From positions 1 through 64,000 of the IMG/VR virus record IMGVR_UViG_3300006853_000555: a DNA stretch of 64,000 nt, one strand, 5' to 3'. Below are positions 14,672 to 22,292 of this stretch, piece after piece. The translations under genes were made by a program, and so were the position numbers. Within the stretch, counting starts at the first letter, position 1, and each line of letters begins with the position of its first letter. Below the pieces are notes generated by a model. It was not told the origin of the DNA. It worked only from the letters and a program-made list of their open reading frames with translations, and did no database searches. Source of the stretch: a virus.

Positions 14672-16640
14672 GCGGGGCACCACGTTACAACTGAACTTGT
14701 TCGCGCCGGAGGCTGCTTGGAAGCCCCCGGCGCTTTCTATGTTACCCGCGACCTGGCGCGGGGCGCGGCGCGTCGCTATCGATATCGAAACGCGCGACCC
14801 CGACCTGCGCGAGCTCGGGCCGGGCGTCCGTCGCAAGCCCTCCAGCAATTATATTGCAGGCTATAGCTTCGCGATCGACGACGGCCCGGCTTATTACATC
14901 CCCGTGGCTCACCTCGGCGGCGATAACGTCGAAGACCCCGTCCAAGCCTGGAGTTACCTGGCTGACCAGGCGGAGGACTTCGAAGGTGAGGTCGTCGGTC
15001 ACCACCTCAATTATGACCTAGACTGGCTCGCCGAAGAGCGCGTGGGGAAGCGTAAGGTGGTGTTCCGGCGTGCGCAGGCGTTCCGCGATACGATGGTGGC
15101 CGCAGCGCTGATTTATGAGCTCCATATGAGCTACAACCTTAATGCTGTAGCCGAGCGTTACGGCATGGAGGGGAAGGATGAGACGCTACTGCGGCAGGCG
15201 GCCGCAGAATTTAACGTAGATCCCAAGGGTGGCCTCTGGCGGCTCCCGGCGCGTTACGTGGGCGCTTACGCCGAGCAGGACGCCTACTTGCCCCTGCGCG
15301 TCCTCGCGCGGCAGGAAGAGGATATTGCCGAACAGGAACTCGGGCGCATCTGGGACGTAGAATCAGCCCTGCTACCCGTATTGGTCAAAATGCGGCGGCG
15401 CGGGGTGCGTATTGACCAGGACCGACTGCGGCGGATTGAGGAGTGGTCCGAGGAAGAAGAGCAGAAAGCCCTCGATATCGTCTACCACGAAACCGGGCGC
15501 CGTATTGACCTCGGCGACGTGTGGAAGGCGCGGGCGCTCGCCCCAGCGCTGGAGAGCGCGGGTATTACTATTTCCACCACGGCTAAGACGGCCGCGCCGC
15601 AGATTGATAAGGCCCTGTTGAATAGCGAGGACCACCCCGTCCTGAAGGCTATCCTCTGGGCACGCAAGGTGAATAAGCTCCGCACCACTTTCGCGAAGTC
15701 GGTGTGGGACCATATGTGCGACGGTCGTATCCACACGACGCTGAATCAAATCTTCGGCGAGCGGGAAGACGGTGGGCTGCGCGGCGCGCGCTTCGGGCGG
15801 ATGAGCTGCGAGAACCCGAACCTCCAACAGCAGCCCAGCCGCGACGAATTCGCGAAGGAGTGGCGCTCCATCTACCTGCCGGAGGAAGGCGCGACCTGGT
15901 ACTGCGCTGACTTTAGCCAGCAAGAGCCGCGCTGGTGCGCGCATTTCGCCGCCGCAATGAAACTCGAGGGCGCCGCCGAAATGGTGCGGCGCTATAACGA
16001 AGACCCCACCACCGATAACCACCAGATGATGGCCGACCTGACTGGCCTGCCCCGCAAGGAGGCCAAGATCGTCTACCTGGGCATTATGTACGGCGAAGGC
16101 GGCTATAAGCTTTGCATGGACCTGGGATATCCCACCACGGTGAAGGTGGTGCTTAAGGGCCGGTGGTACGAGGAAGATAGCCCGGAAGGCGCTGACGCGC
16201 TGAAACAAGGCGGACGCCGCCTGCTCGCCGCGGGGCCGCAAGGTCAGCTGGTGCTAGACCGCTTCGACCAGAATGCACCGTTCGTGCGGAAGCTCAGCGA
16301 GGCCTGCTCCACGGTGGCCAAGCAGCGTGGCTATATCAAGACCGTCCTCGGGCGCCGTTGCCGCTTCCCGAAGGATGAGAACGGCAATTATGACTGGTCA
16401 TACAAGGGGCTAAACCGGCTGATTCAGGGTTCTTCCGGCGATCAGTGTAAGGCCGCGATTGTGGAAGTGGACAGGGCGGGCCACCATCTTGCGTTACAAG
16501 TTCATGACGAGCTAGACGGTTCGGTGATGGACTCGGCGGAAGGCCGCGCGATTGCGGATATTATGCAGAACGTGGTGAGAACCTCTGTGCCGTTCAAGGT
16601 TGACGTGGAGCTCGGACCCAACTGGGGTGAGATTAAATGA
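14640..16640 (+). CDS. Family A DNA polymerase with 3'-5' exonuclease
   Basis: 666 residues. Exonuclease motifs: IDIE at 47-50, GHHLNYDLDWL (Exo II) and YAEQDAY (Exo III). Polymerase motifs: A, ADFSQQEPRW; B, the O-helix PRKEAKIVYLGIMYGEG; C, LQVHDELDG. All catalytic acids are present, and there is no 5' nuclease domain, as in phage PolA enzymes. In the O-helix, the position of E. coli Phe762 appears to be Leu with Tyr just before, an unusual nucleotide-binding pocket. It is the replicative polymerase candidate and would have to accept modified or unusual templates and dNTPs. Confidence 0.95.
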   Translation: MASLSKAQQLKRGTTLQLNLFAPEAAWKPPALSMLPATWRGARRVAIDIETRDPDLRELGPGVRRKPSSNYIAGYSFAIDDGPAYYIPVAHLGGDNVEDPVQAWSYLADQAEDFEGEVVGHHLNYDLDWLAEERVGKRKVVFRRAQAFRDTMVAAALIYELHMSYNLNAVAERYGMEGKDETLLRQAAAEFNVDPKGGLWRLPARYVGAYAEQDAYLPLRVLARQEEDIAEQELGRIWDVESALLPVLVKMRRRGVRIDQDRLRRIEEWSEEEEQKALDIVYHETGRRIDLGDVWKARALAPALESAGITISTTAKTAAPQIDKALLNSEDHPVLKAILWARKVNKLRTTFAKSVWDHMCDGRIHTTLNQIFGEREDGGLRGARFGRMSCENPNLQQQPSRDEFAKEWRSIYLPEEGATWYCADFSQQEPRWCAHFAAAMKLEGAAEMVRRYNEDPTTDNHQMMADLTGLPRKEAKIVYLGIMYGEGGYKLCMDLGYPTTVKVVLKGRWYEEDSPEGADALKQGGRRLLAAGPQGQLVLDRFDQNAPFVRKLSEACSTVAKQRGYIKTVLGRRCRFPKDENGNYDWSYKGLNRLIQGSSGDQCKAAIVEVDRAGHHLALQVHDELDGSVMDSAEGRAIADIMQNVVRTSVPFKVDVELGPNWGEIK

Positions 16641-17155
16641 GCCTTTTAGGCGAATGGGAAGATCGGCGCCGGAAGTGGGATTTCCGGATGCTTAGCCTAG
16701 CGCGGCTAGTGTCGACCTGGAGCAAAGACCCATCAACAAAGGTCGGCGCCGTGCTCGCTCGGCCCGACTGTACGGTGCTCTCCCTGGGCTTTAACGGCTT
16801 TCCGCGCGGGTGCAGCGACGGCCCAGAGGTTTACGAGAATCGCGAGCGGAAATACCTCCGCGTGGTCCACGCCGAGCTCAACGCCATTCTAACCGCGCCG
16901 GAGCGGCCGAGTGGGTGCACGCTTTACGTTTGGCCGCCCGCGCTCCGGCCGGGCACTTGCAGCCAGTGCGCGGCGGCAGTGATCCAGGCGGGCATTGCGC
17001 GCGTGGTTTGCGTGGAGGCGTTGGCGCTGAGCTTTAACGAACGGTGGCGCGCTTCTTATGAGGAAGCCGCTCAGCTTTACGAGGAAGCCCATGTTATTTG
17101 CGATGCGTATCCGTTAGAAGAATGGCTGAAGATACTGCCCGCTCTACCCTCCTAA
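16637..17155 (+). CDS. Deoxycytidylate (dCMP) deaminase
   Basis: 172 residues, ATGA overlap with the polymerase. Zinc-dependent deaminase motifs: VVHAELNAIL at about 76-85 (His78 and Glu80) and GTCSQCAAAVIQAGI at about 106-120 (Cys108, Cys111). The N-terminal MLSLARLVSTWSKDPSTKVG is the usual start of dCMP deaminases. It converts dCMP to dUMP and so feeds the thymidylate synthase-like enzyme upstream. Confidence 0.9.
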   Translation: MSLLGEWEDRRRKWDFRMLSLARLVSTWSKDPSTKVGAVLARPDCTVLSLGFNGFPRGCSDGPEVYENRERKYLRVVHAELNAILTAPERPSGCTLYVWPPALRPGTCSQCAAAVIQAGIARVVCVEALALSFNERWRASYEEAAQLYEEAHVICDAYPLEEWLKILPALPS

Positions 17156-17595
17156 AACTGCTCCGGCCGGTGCATGGCGTGTTTGTTGAGAACGTAATGC
17201 AGCCCGGTATGCCGGACATTAATTATGTAGAGGGCTGGATTGAGTTAAAATGGCTGGCGGCGTGGCCGAAACGGGAAACAACGATCGTGCGCTTCCCGAA
17301 ATTCGTACCGCAGCAACGGACGTTCCTGTATAAGCGCGTCGCGGCGGGGGGCCGCGTGCATGTCATGGCGAGAATAGGGCAAGAATGGCATCTTCTTCCG
17401 GGACTATGGTCAGCCTTCAGGCTGGGCCGGACAGTGAAAAGCGAGGTGCTCGGCGCCGCCGTAAGGTCTTGGCGCGGATGCCCGGTAGCGGACGAGCTTT
17501 TGTACTACCTGAGGGCAATGCCACCCGCAAAAAGCGAGGTTACGCGCTTTCTAAGGGAGAGCGGCTGCGCATTGAGCGATTTAGAAAGGGCGTAG
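17122..17595 (+). CDS. PD-(D/E)XK nuclease-like protein (VRR-NUC type)
   Basis: 157 residues from ATG 17122 (AGAAG upstream), overlapping the deaminase end. The core PGMPDINYVEGWIELKWL has PD followed by ExK, the nuclease active site, with a C-terminal FVPQQRTFLYKRVAAGGRVH helix-strand as in VRR-NUC or resolvase-like phage nucleases. Likely role: Holliday junction or branch processing in replication. The N-terminal 15 residues and the final 50 are not conserved to my eye. Confidence 0.7.
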   Translation: MAEDTARSTLLKLLRPVHGVFVENVMQPGMPDINYVEGWIELKWLAAWPKRETTIVRFPKFVPQQRTFLYKRVAAGGRVHVMARIGQEWHLLPGLWSAFRLGRTVKSEVLGAAVRSWRGCPVADELLYYLRAMPPAKSEVTRFLRESGCALSDLERA

Positions 17596-17873
17596 ACCAA
17601 CACGTTGCCGCTGCCGCCCTGGGCGTTTCCCGGGAACACTATCAGGTTTTAGAAAAGGCGGCGGACGATGTTCGGCGGATGGCGCTCTATCCGCATGAAT
17701 GGTGCCGTATTCTCCGGACGCGGGCACGGGTTTCGCAACGGGTGTTGGCAGAGAAACTTGGGCTGACTCGCAATTGGGTCAATCGCATGGAATGTGGCCT
17801 GGAGCACTGTGATACGCTCTTAGAATATTGGGAAAATCATGACCGCACTCGCATTGATCGACGAAACACCTGA
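17478..17873 (+). CDS. Helix-turn-helix protein, two XRE-like motifs
   Basis: Two HTH segments are visible: GERLRIERFRKGVDQHVAAA with LGVSREHY, and CRILRTRARVSQRVLAEKLG with TRNWVNRMECG. A basic N-terminus precedes them. The start is uncertain because the first part overlaps the nuclease gene for over 100 bases; ATG 17478 was chosen over 17385. Probably a DNA-binding regulator of phage transcription. Confidence 0.6.
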   Translation: MPGSGRAFVLPEGNATRKKRGYALSKGERLRIERFRKGVDQHVAAAALGVSREHYQVLEKAADDVRRMALYPHEWCRILRTRARVSQRVLAEKLGLTRNWVNRMECGLEHCDTLLEYWENHDRTRIDRRNT

Positions 17874-18426
17874 CACCATTCTTGCCTGGTCCCGAGAGAC
17901 TTTTGGTCAACGGACCGCGCTAAAGATCGCCACGCGCGCCTCTAAGGAAGTTAACGAGGCGATGTGCGCGGTCCTAAACGACGCTCCGATGGAAGCCATC
18001 CTCGATGAGGTCGCAGATTGCGGCGTGATGATGTGGCAAGTTGCGGGCCTACTGGACGTTGTGCATCGCATCACCGTTCCGACCCGCGTCCCGACGGTCG
18101 GCCCGCATGGCCAGGAGCGGGTGCCGCAGTACTCCTTGGCCATTAATCTCCAGCGGCGATTTACTTCCGTATTGGACGACCTCTCCTCAGTTTGCCATAC
18201 CACGGACAGCCCGCATAGCTATGCGGCGTCCGCGAAGCTAGTGATCGCCGACGCCTTGCTCCTCTTAGAGAGATTAGCCCTAACATTGGGGATTGATCTG
18301 CAAGCGGCCGTTAATGCCAAGATGGTGATCAACCGTGCACGGAAGTGGGAGCAACTTCCGAACGGGTCGTACCAACATGTCGCGGAAGGCAAGCCTGTTA
18401 ATGGAACGTTCCCTCACCCTGCTTAA
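17839..18426 (+). CDS. MazG-like dATP/dGTP pyrophosphohydrolase
   Basis: 195 residues. It follows the phage dATP/dGTP diphosphohydrolase pattern: ILAWSRETFGQRTALKIATR, then the metal-binding ExxE in SKEVNEAM and ExxD in LDEVADCGVMMWQVAGLL, and the closing VNAKMVINRARKW with a YQHV tail. An insertion of about 90 residues separates the two conserved parts. Related MazZ enzymes in Z-genome phages cleave dATP and dGTP. Together with the HD hydrolase this gives two enzymes that could drain a purine dNTP pool. Substrate not provable from sequence. Confidence 0.8.
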   Translation: MTALALIDETPDTILAWSRETFGQRTALKIATRASKEVNEAMCAVLNDAPMEAILDEVADCGVMMWQVAGLLDVVHRITVPTRVPTVGPHGQERVPQYSLAINLQRRFTSVLDDLSSVCHTTDSPHSYAASAKLVIADALLLLERLALTLGIDLQAAVNAKMVINRARKWEQLPNGSYQHVAEGKPVNGTFPHPA

Positions 18427-18766
18427 TCGTTCTGGTGACGTAACCATCATCTGGACGGAAGAAAGCGATGCTGTTATCGAAGCCATTATTGCCAAGAAAA
18501 TGGCGGAAGGGATCACATTCTTCATCGTGGAGCCAGTGGCGGGCGGCCTGGCGCCGCCGCGGAAGACCAAGCTCAACGACCCCGAACAAGCTCGGAATAA
18601 TCGCGCGGTGGTTATTGATGATGCGGATTTGGCCGCTTTCATTGATACTGGCGCCGCGGCAATCGTTAAGAGCCCTAAACGTGGCCGAACGGTTAAGCGC
18701 GCAACAGACCCGAAAGAAGTTGCGAAAAGCTCATCAGTGGCTGTTAAGCAGAGGCGCGGCGGATAA
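18401..18766 (+). CDS. Hypothetical protein
   Basis: About 122 residues from ATG 18401 (GGAAGG upstream; ATG 18377 also possible). The N-terminal domain RSGDVTIIWTEESDAVIEAI, then KKMAEGITFFIVEPV is a small alpha/beta fold, followed by a basic, probably disordered tail. I have seen similar small phage proteins but know no function. Stop and next start are adjacent. Confidence 0.6.
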   Translation: MERSLTLLNRSGDVTIIWTEESDAVIEAIIAKKMAEGITFFIVEPVAGGLAPPRKTKLNDPEQARNNRAVVIDDADLAAFIDTGAAAIVKSPKRGRTVKRATDPKEVAKSSSVAVKQRRGG

Positions 18767-20071
18767 ATGAAACCGCAACGGGAGCGGATGCCCAACTGGG
18801 TGGCATCCCAATTGGACGATAGCATGGCGTCGATGGAAATCGACGCTATTTCTTTTTATGTGCTGATGCTTTATGGCGACCGGCGCTTCCTGGCCGGTAT
18901 TGTGGACCAGTTTAATCAGCGTGAGATCACGGTCATCGGCGACAGGACTAGCAATGAGAATGTCCGCCCCAAGATGATTGATCAGTTCCTGGCCCATGCG
19001 GACGAGCTCTGGCCGCGCGTGCCCGACGAAGTGCGGCACGGCCTGATCCGGGCCGCCGTGCTCAGCTTCCTGCTACAAATCCGGGACGCAGCCTATTGGC
19101 TGGCGGAATGGGCGGTCGGCGATATGTGTGAGGGCGGCTACGCTAAGGCGTATCGCAAGCCACCCCGCCCTGGGCTCTGGCGGGCCTGGATGCCGGGCAA
19201 GAAGATGGCTCGGCGCCTCAAATCTCCACGTTTCATCCGTAACTATGTAAGGCGGTGTTCCGATACGGCGCGGCGCCGGGCGATGGCGCAACGCATGAAA
19301 CGGATGGCCCAGGGGACGAAGGTCGGGACGCGGGAGCAGGAAGAAGCGTTCTTCGAGCTGCTGGAGAACCAGGATGATTCGACGCTGCCCGTGCCGGAAT
19401 ACCGCATTCGGTTGATCCAGGAGGTGTACGGGCGGACTTCTATTCGTTCTGACCGCTCGAGCCGCCGTGAGAAGAAGCGCGACCGGCGCAAATTGATCCG
19501 GGCGGCGAATTTCGCGGCCTCGCTGATCGGTCCGAAAGACGTGAACAAATTTATTCGCGGTGACGCTGTTGTGCTGAGGGGCAAAGATCTTACTTTCGCC
19601 GTGGAGAAACAACGGAGTATTGACGCGGTCGGGCATGGTTGCCTTAATATCGCGGTGAAGGCCACGGGCGGCCCCACCCTGGGCTCTATTTGCTTCTATA
19701 TTGATGGCACGCCTTGCCTAGACCAGCTTGCGGCGCTCGCTCTACATGTAGAGAGCGGCGCCGAGCGGGAAATCCTTAGCGTGGCTAATATGATTACTGT
19801 GACGACGGAAGGCGTAAACCACCCCTTTCTACAAGGTCGCGCCAACCCAGAAACCATCGAGGTGGACGTGGCGCCGCAACGACCACTAGAAATTCGTTCG
19901 CGGGGGCGAGTTGTCGACTATAATCCAGACCAATTGCGCGAGCAACGCCGTGAGATGTATTGGGCGACAATGGGTCATTATTGGCAACGGGAAGTAGCGA
20001 ATGCAATAATGGGCCGTAACGGCTTGAATTTTCAGGCAGGCTTTAGCGAACTTGAGCAATTAGTTGCCTAA
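18767..20071 (+). CDS. Hypothetical protein, 434 residues
   Basis: No family recognised. Residues 1-130 are helical, including SFLLQIRDAAYWLAEWAVG; residues 135-240 are very basic (KKMARRLKSPRF, RRREKKRDRRKLIRAANF); the C-terminal 190 residues are mixed alpha/beta with several strands. The basic centre suggests contact with nucleic acid. It is the last gene of the early + block and is followed by a noncoding gap of about 100 bases. Confidence 0.6.
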   Translation: MKPQRERMPNWVASQLDDSMASMEIDAISFYVLMLYGDRRFLAGIVDQFNQREITVIGDRTSNENVRPKMIDQFLAHADELWPRVPDEVRHGLIRAAVLSFLLQIRDAAYWLAEWAVGDMCEGGYAKAYRKPPRPGLWRAWMPGKKMARRLKSPRFIRNYVRRCSDTARRRAMAQRMKRMAQGTKVGTREQEEAFFELLENQDDSTLPVPEYRIRLIQEVYGRTSIRSDRSSRREKKRDRRKLIRAANFAASLIGPKDVNKFIRGDAVVLRGKDLTFAVEKQRSIDAVGHGCLNIAVKATGGPTLGSICFYIDGTPCLDQLAALALHVESGAEREILSVANMITVTTEGVNHPFLQGRANPETIEVDVAPQRPLEIRSRGRVVDYNPDQLREQRREMYWATMGHYWQREVANAIMGRNGLNFQAGFSELEQLVA

Positions 20072-20175
20072 CGGCAACGTCGGGGCTTCGCTTTTTACTT
20101 CGCTCGCTTCTCGCACAATACGCGGGGGGCCGTGTAGCCTAAACTCGCCGGCACAATAACCGACGGGGGACATTT

Positions 20176-20544
20176 ATGGCAGTCGATACGCACAAAGGCG
20201 ACGTGGCGAGCAACCCGCTGCGCACAGCGATGGACCGGGCCGGGGATAAATTGGGCGGGCTGGCTTCTAGCTTTTCTGGCCGCCCAGCATTAGCGCGCGA
20301 GGAAGGACCATTGGAACTTACGGAAGTGGCTGAAGCGCCGCCGCTGAAGCGATTGGACGTGAAACTCGCCCTCTTGAATTATGTGGACGCTAATTTCCGG
20401 CAGCGTACAAGCTCAGATGGAACAATTCTGGCACCGAGCCGCGAGTTGCTAGTCGAACAGCTAACCAATCTGGTTATGCAACTTCAAGACCAGCCCGAGA
20501 AAGGTCCAGTAAAGGCCAAGATGCCTCCGCACGCCCACGCTTAA
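20176..20544 (+). CDS. Hypothetical protein, 122 residues
   Basis: ATG 20176 follows a GGGGG-rich ribosome site. The N-terminal 60 residues look flexible (Gly, Ser, Ala); the rest is a helical domain, VKLALLNYVDANFRQRT then LVEQLTNLVMQLQDQ. No family recognised. Starts a group of genes between the replication block and the capsid genes. Confidence 0.55.
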   Translation: MAVDTHKGDVASNPLRTAMDRAGDKLGGLASSFSGRPALAREEGPLELTEVAEAPPLKRLDVKLALLNYVDANFRQRTSSDGTILAPSRELLVEQLTNLVMQLQDQPEKGPVKAKMPPHAHA

Positions 20545-20621
20545 ACAGAGCGCGGCTCTACTTGGCCCGGCTATAAAAACGTGGTAAGGATTTTCTTCCC
20601 TTATGTTAGGAGGTATTCCCT

Positions 20622-20939
20622 TTGCCACGTCCCTTCTCAGAAATTCTTGGCGAGCTGGACTACGGCGCCGTGAGTGCTGCCGCCACGGAAAAGCTCGCTG
20701 CGCTGGTCCTAGCCGTGGACGAGCACCAGAAGCCCGGTACGCTTACCCTGACGCTTTCTGTCAAGCCGAACGGTAGCGGTAAGGCGCTGGTCGACGCCAA
20801 AATCACCGCCAAAGCACCGGAAGCCATGCCGGACCAGTCGAATTTCTTCGCCCGGACCGATGGCTCGCTGACCCGTACCTCACCCAAGCAGGATGAGGCG
20901 CGCGCGGAAGTGGCGAATCGGCAACTCGCCGCTGTTTAA
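20622..20939 (+). CDS. Hypothetical protein, TTG start
   Basis: 105 residues. The start is TTG 20622, set by a strong TTAGGAGG eight bases upstream; no ATG fits. The domain is beta-rich (GTLTLTLSVKPNGSGKAL, DAKITAKAPE), typical of small phage proteins of the core that precede DUF2303. A terminator follows at once. Confidence 0.65.
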   Translation: MPRPFSEILGELDYGAVSAAATEKLAALVLAVDEHQKPGTLTLTLSVKPNGSGKALVDAKITAKAPEAMPDQSNFFARTDGSLTRTSPKQDEARAEVANRQLAAV

Positions 20940-20965
20940 GTTGTTGCCGGCATTTCCCCATCCCT

Positions 20966-20990
20966 AAGCCGAGCGCGAGCTCGGCTTTTA
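20966..20990 (+). terminator. Rho-independent terminator
   Basis: AAGCCGAGC, loop GCGA, GCTCGGCTTTTA: a nine-pair stem with a tetraloop and T run. Separates the TTG-started gene from the DUF2303 gene. Confidence 0.85.
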
Positions 20991-21019
20991 TCCCTTTAAA
21001 CTTAAGGAGTTAGCTCAAT

Positions 21020-21838
21020 ATGAGCTCGCACAATAGTGACCTGGCCGGATTGGCCTCGAAAGTCGAAGAACTGGTAACGCGCGGCTTGGTGCCCTTCGAC
21101 CATCCGGGCGGTGGTAAGGCCGTTATCGTTCCGGACGACCACACCCTCGAGCACCTCCGGCCGGACCAACCGGAATATATCTCGTCGGCGCCGGAATTCT
21201 ACGACGTGGAAAGCTTCGTCGACTACGTCAATGCCTTCAAGGGCGCCAGCACGCGGCTGTTCGCCTCGGAGGGTAATTTCCGGATCAGCGCCGTTCTGGA
21301 TTACCACACGCCCGGCGCCGAAGGCGCGCATTCCGTCGGTAAGCTGAGCCACAAGGCGATATTGCAGCTCACCACGTCCCCGCAGCTGGATGCCTGGGCT
21401 GGTATCAGTGGCCGCCCGCAGGGTCAGATCCACTTCGCCGATTTCGTCGAGGAGCATATCGACGATATCCTGGAGCCGGAAGGCGCGGTGCTCTACGATA
21501 TGATCACCAATTTCTCGCAGACCCGCACGGTGAAATTCCAGTCCAAGATCAAGCGGGCCAATAGCGCCCAGGTGATCAGCTATGCCGACGAAGACAACGT
21601 GGAAGGCTCCACGCGCGTTCCGGAGCGACTGACGCTCGACCTGCCATTCTTCACCGGCGACCCGAATATTCAGCTCGGCGCCTTCGTCCGGACGGAAGTG
21701 GACCGCGGTGCGCTCCACGTTACCGTCAAGCTGCACAAGCTGGAGCAGGTGCGCCGGGCGGCGTTCCGCGCCGCTTGCCTCCGCGTCAGCGCAGCGACCG
21801 CGCTCAAGGTAGCTCACGGCTCGGTGAGCCGCCACTAA
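21020..21838 (+). CDS. DUF2303 (YfdQ) family protein
   Basis: 272 residues, ribosome site AAGGAG. The family pattern is visible over the whole length: ASTRLFASEGNFRISAVLDY, then HKAILQLTTSPQLDAW, then QIHFADFVEEHIDDI, and VPERLTLDLPFF with a late beta region. DUF2303 proteins are widespread in phages of Gram-negative hosts, usually near recombination or early genes; function unknown. Single-gene unit between two terminators, so it is probably strongly and separately expressed. Confidence 0.85.
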   Translation: MSSHNSDLAGLASKVEELVTRGLVPFDHPGGGKAVIVPDDHTLEHLRPDQPEYISSAPEFYDVESFVDYVNAFKGASTRLFASEGNFRISAVLDYHTPGAEGAHSVGKLSHKAILQLTTSPQLDAWAGISGRPQGQIHFADFVEEHIDDILEPEGAVLYDMITNFSQTRTVKFQSKIKRANSAQVISYADEDNVEGSTRVPERLTLDLPFFTGDPNIQLGAFVRTEVDRGALHVTVKLHKLEQVRRAAFRAACLRVSAATALKVAHGSVSRH

Positions 21839-21856
21839 TCACGCATGAAGAGCAGA

Positions 21857-21885
21857 GCGCCGCCCTCCGGGGCGGCGTATCGTTT
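21857..21885 (+). terminator. Rho-independent terminator
   Basis: GCGCCGCC pairs with GGCGGCG around a CCTCCGGG turn, then TATCGTTTTC. It lies directly after the DUF2303 gene. Confidence 0.8.
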
Positions 21886-21988
21886 TCTGGGTTTCTTGGT
21901 CGAGTAACCGGCTTTACGACCTCATATCCTTGCTGGAGAGTCCGATGTTTACCGGACTAGGGAACCCGCTAACTCCTCATAGGCGCAC

Positions 21989-22204
21989 ATGAAACAGCTG
22001 ATCGTTATGGACCGCAGCGGCGATACGCGGATCAACTTAACCGATGAGATCAAGGTCGCTGAGGCTATGGACAGGTTTCAGGAGCTGGTGGGTGGCAAAA
22101 AATACGTCGCCGTCGCGGAAAACGCGGACGGCTCGAAAGAAGTCACCCGCACCTTCGACGCCAACCGCACCATCACCCTCCACGCCCCCTTCGTCGGCGG
22201 ATAG
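21989..22204 (+). CDS. Small hypothetical protein, 71 residues
   Basis: ATG 21989. Compact alpha/beta domain: KQLIVMDRSGDTRINLTD, then VAEAMDRFQELVGGKKYVAV, ending ITLHAPFVGG. It looks complete. The TAG at 22202-22204 lies where the next gene's frame begins without any start codon, so a +1 slip here could join the two. See findings. Confidence 0.6.
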   Translation: MKQLIVMDRSGDTRINLTDEIKVAEAMDRFQELVGGKKYVAVAENADGSKEVTRTFDANRTITLHAPFVGG

Positions 22205-22292
22205 CGTTACTGTCGATCCGGGGCAGTTAGTCGCGAACCCTGCGGGTGAGACCTATGCTGACCGGGTTGACCTTACGCGCCTCGCTCGCCTA

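Noticed and set aside
15372-16241. 289-residue minus-strand frame inside the DNA polymerase gene
   Set aside because: Antisense shadow of a GC-rich gene; the + frame carries all polymerase motifs.
22044-22200. N-terminal 50 residues of the 481-residue frame
   Set aside because: Arg/Ser/Pro-rich shadow of the 71-residue gene in another frame; not counted as coding.
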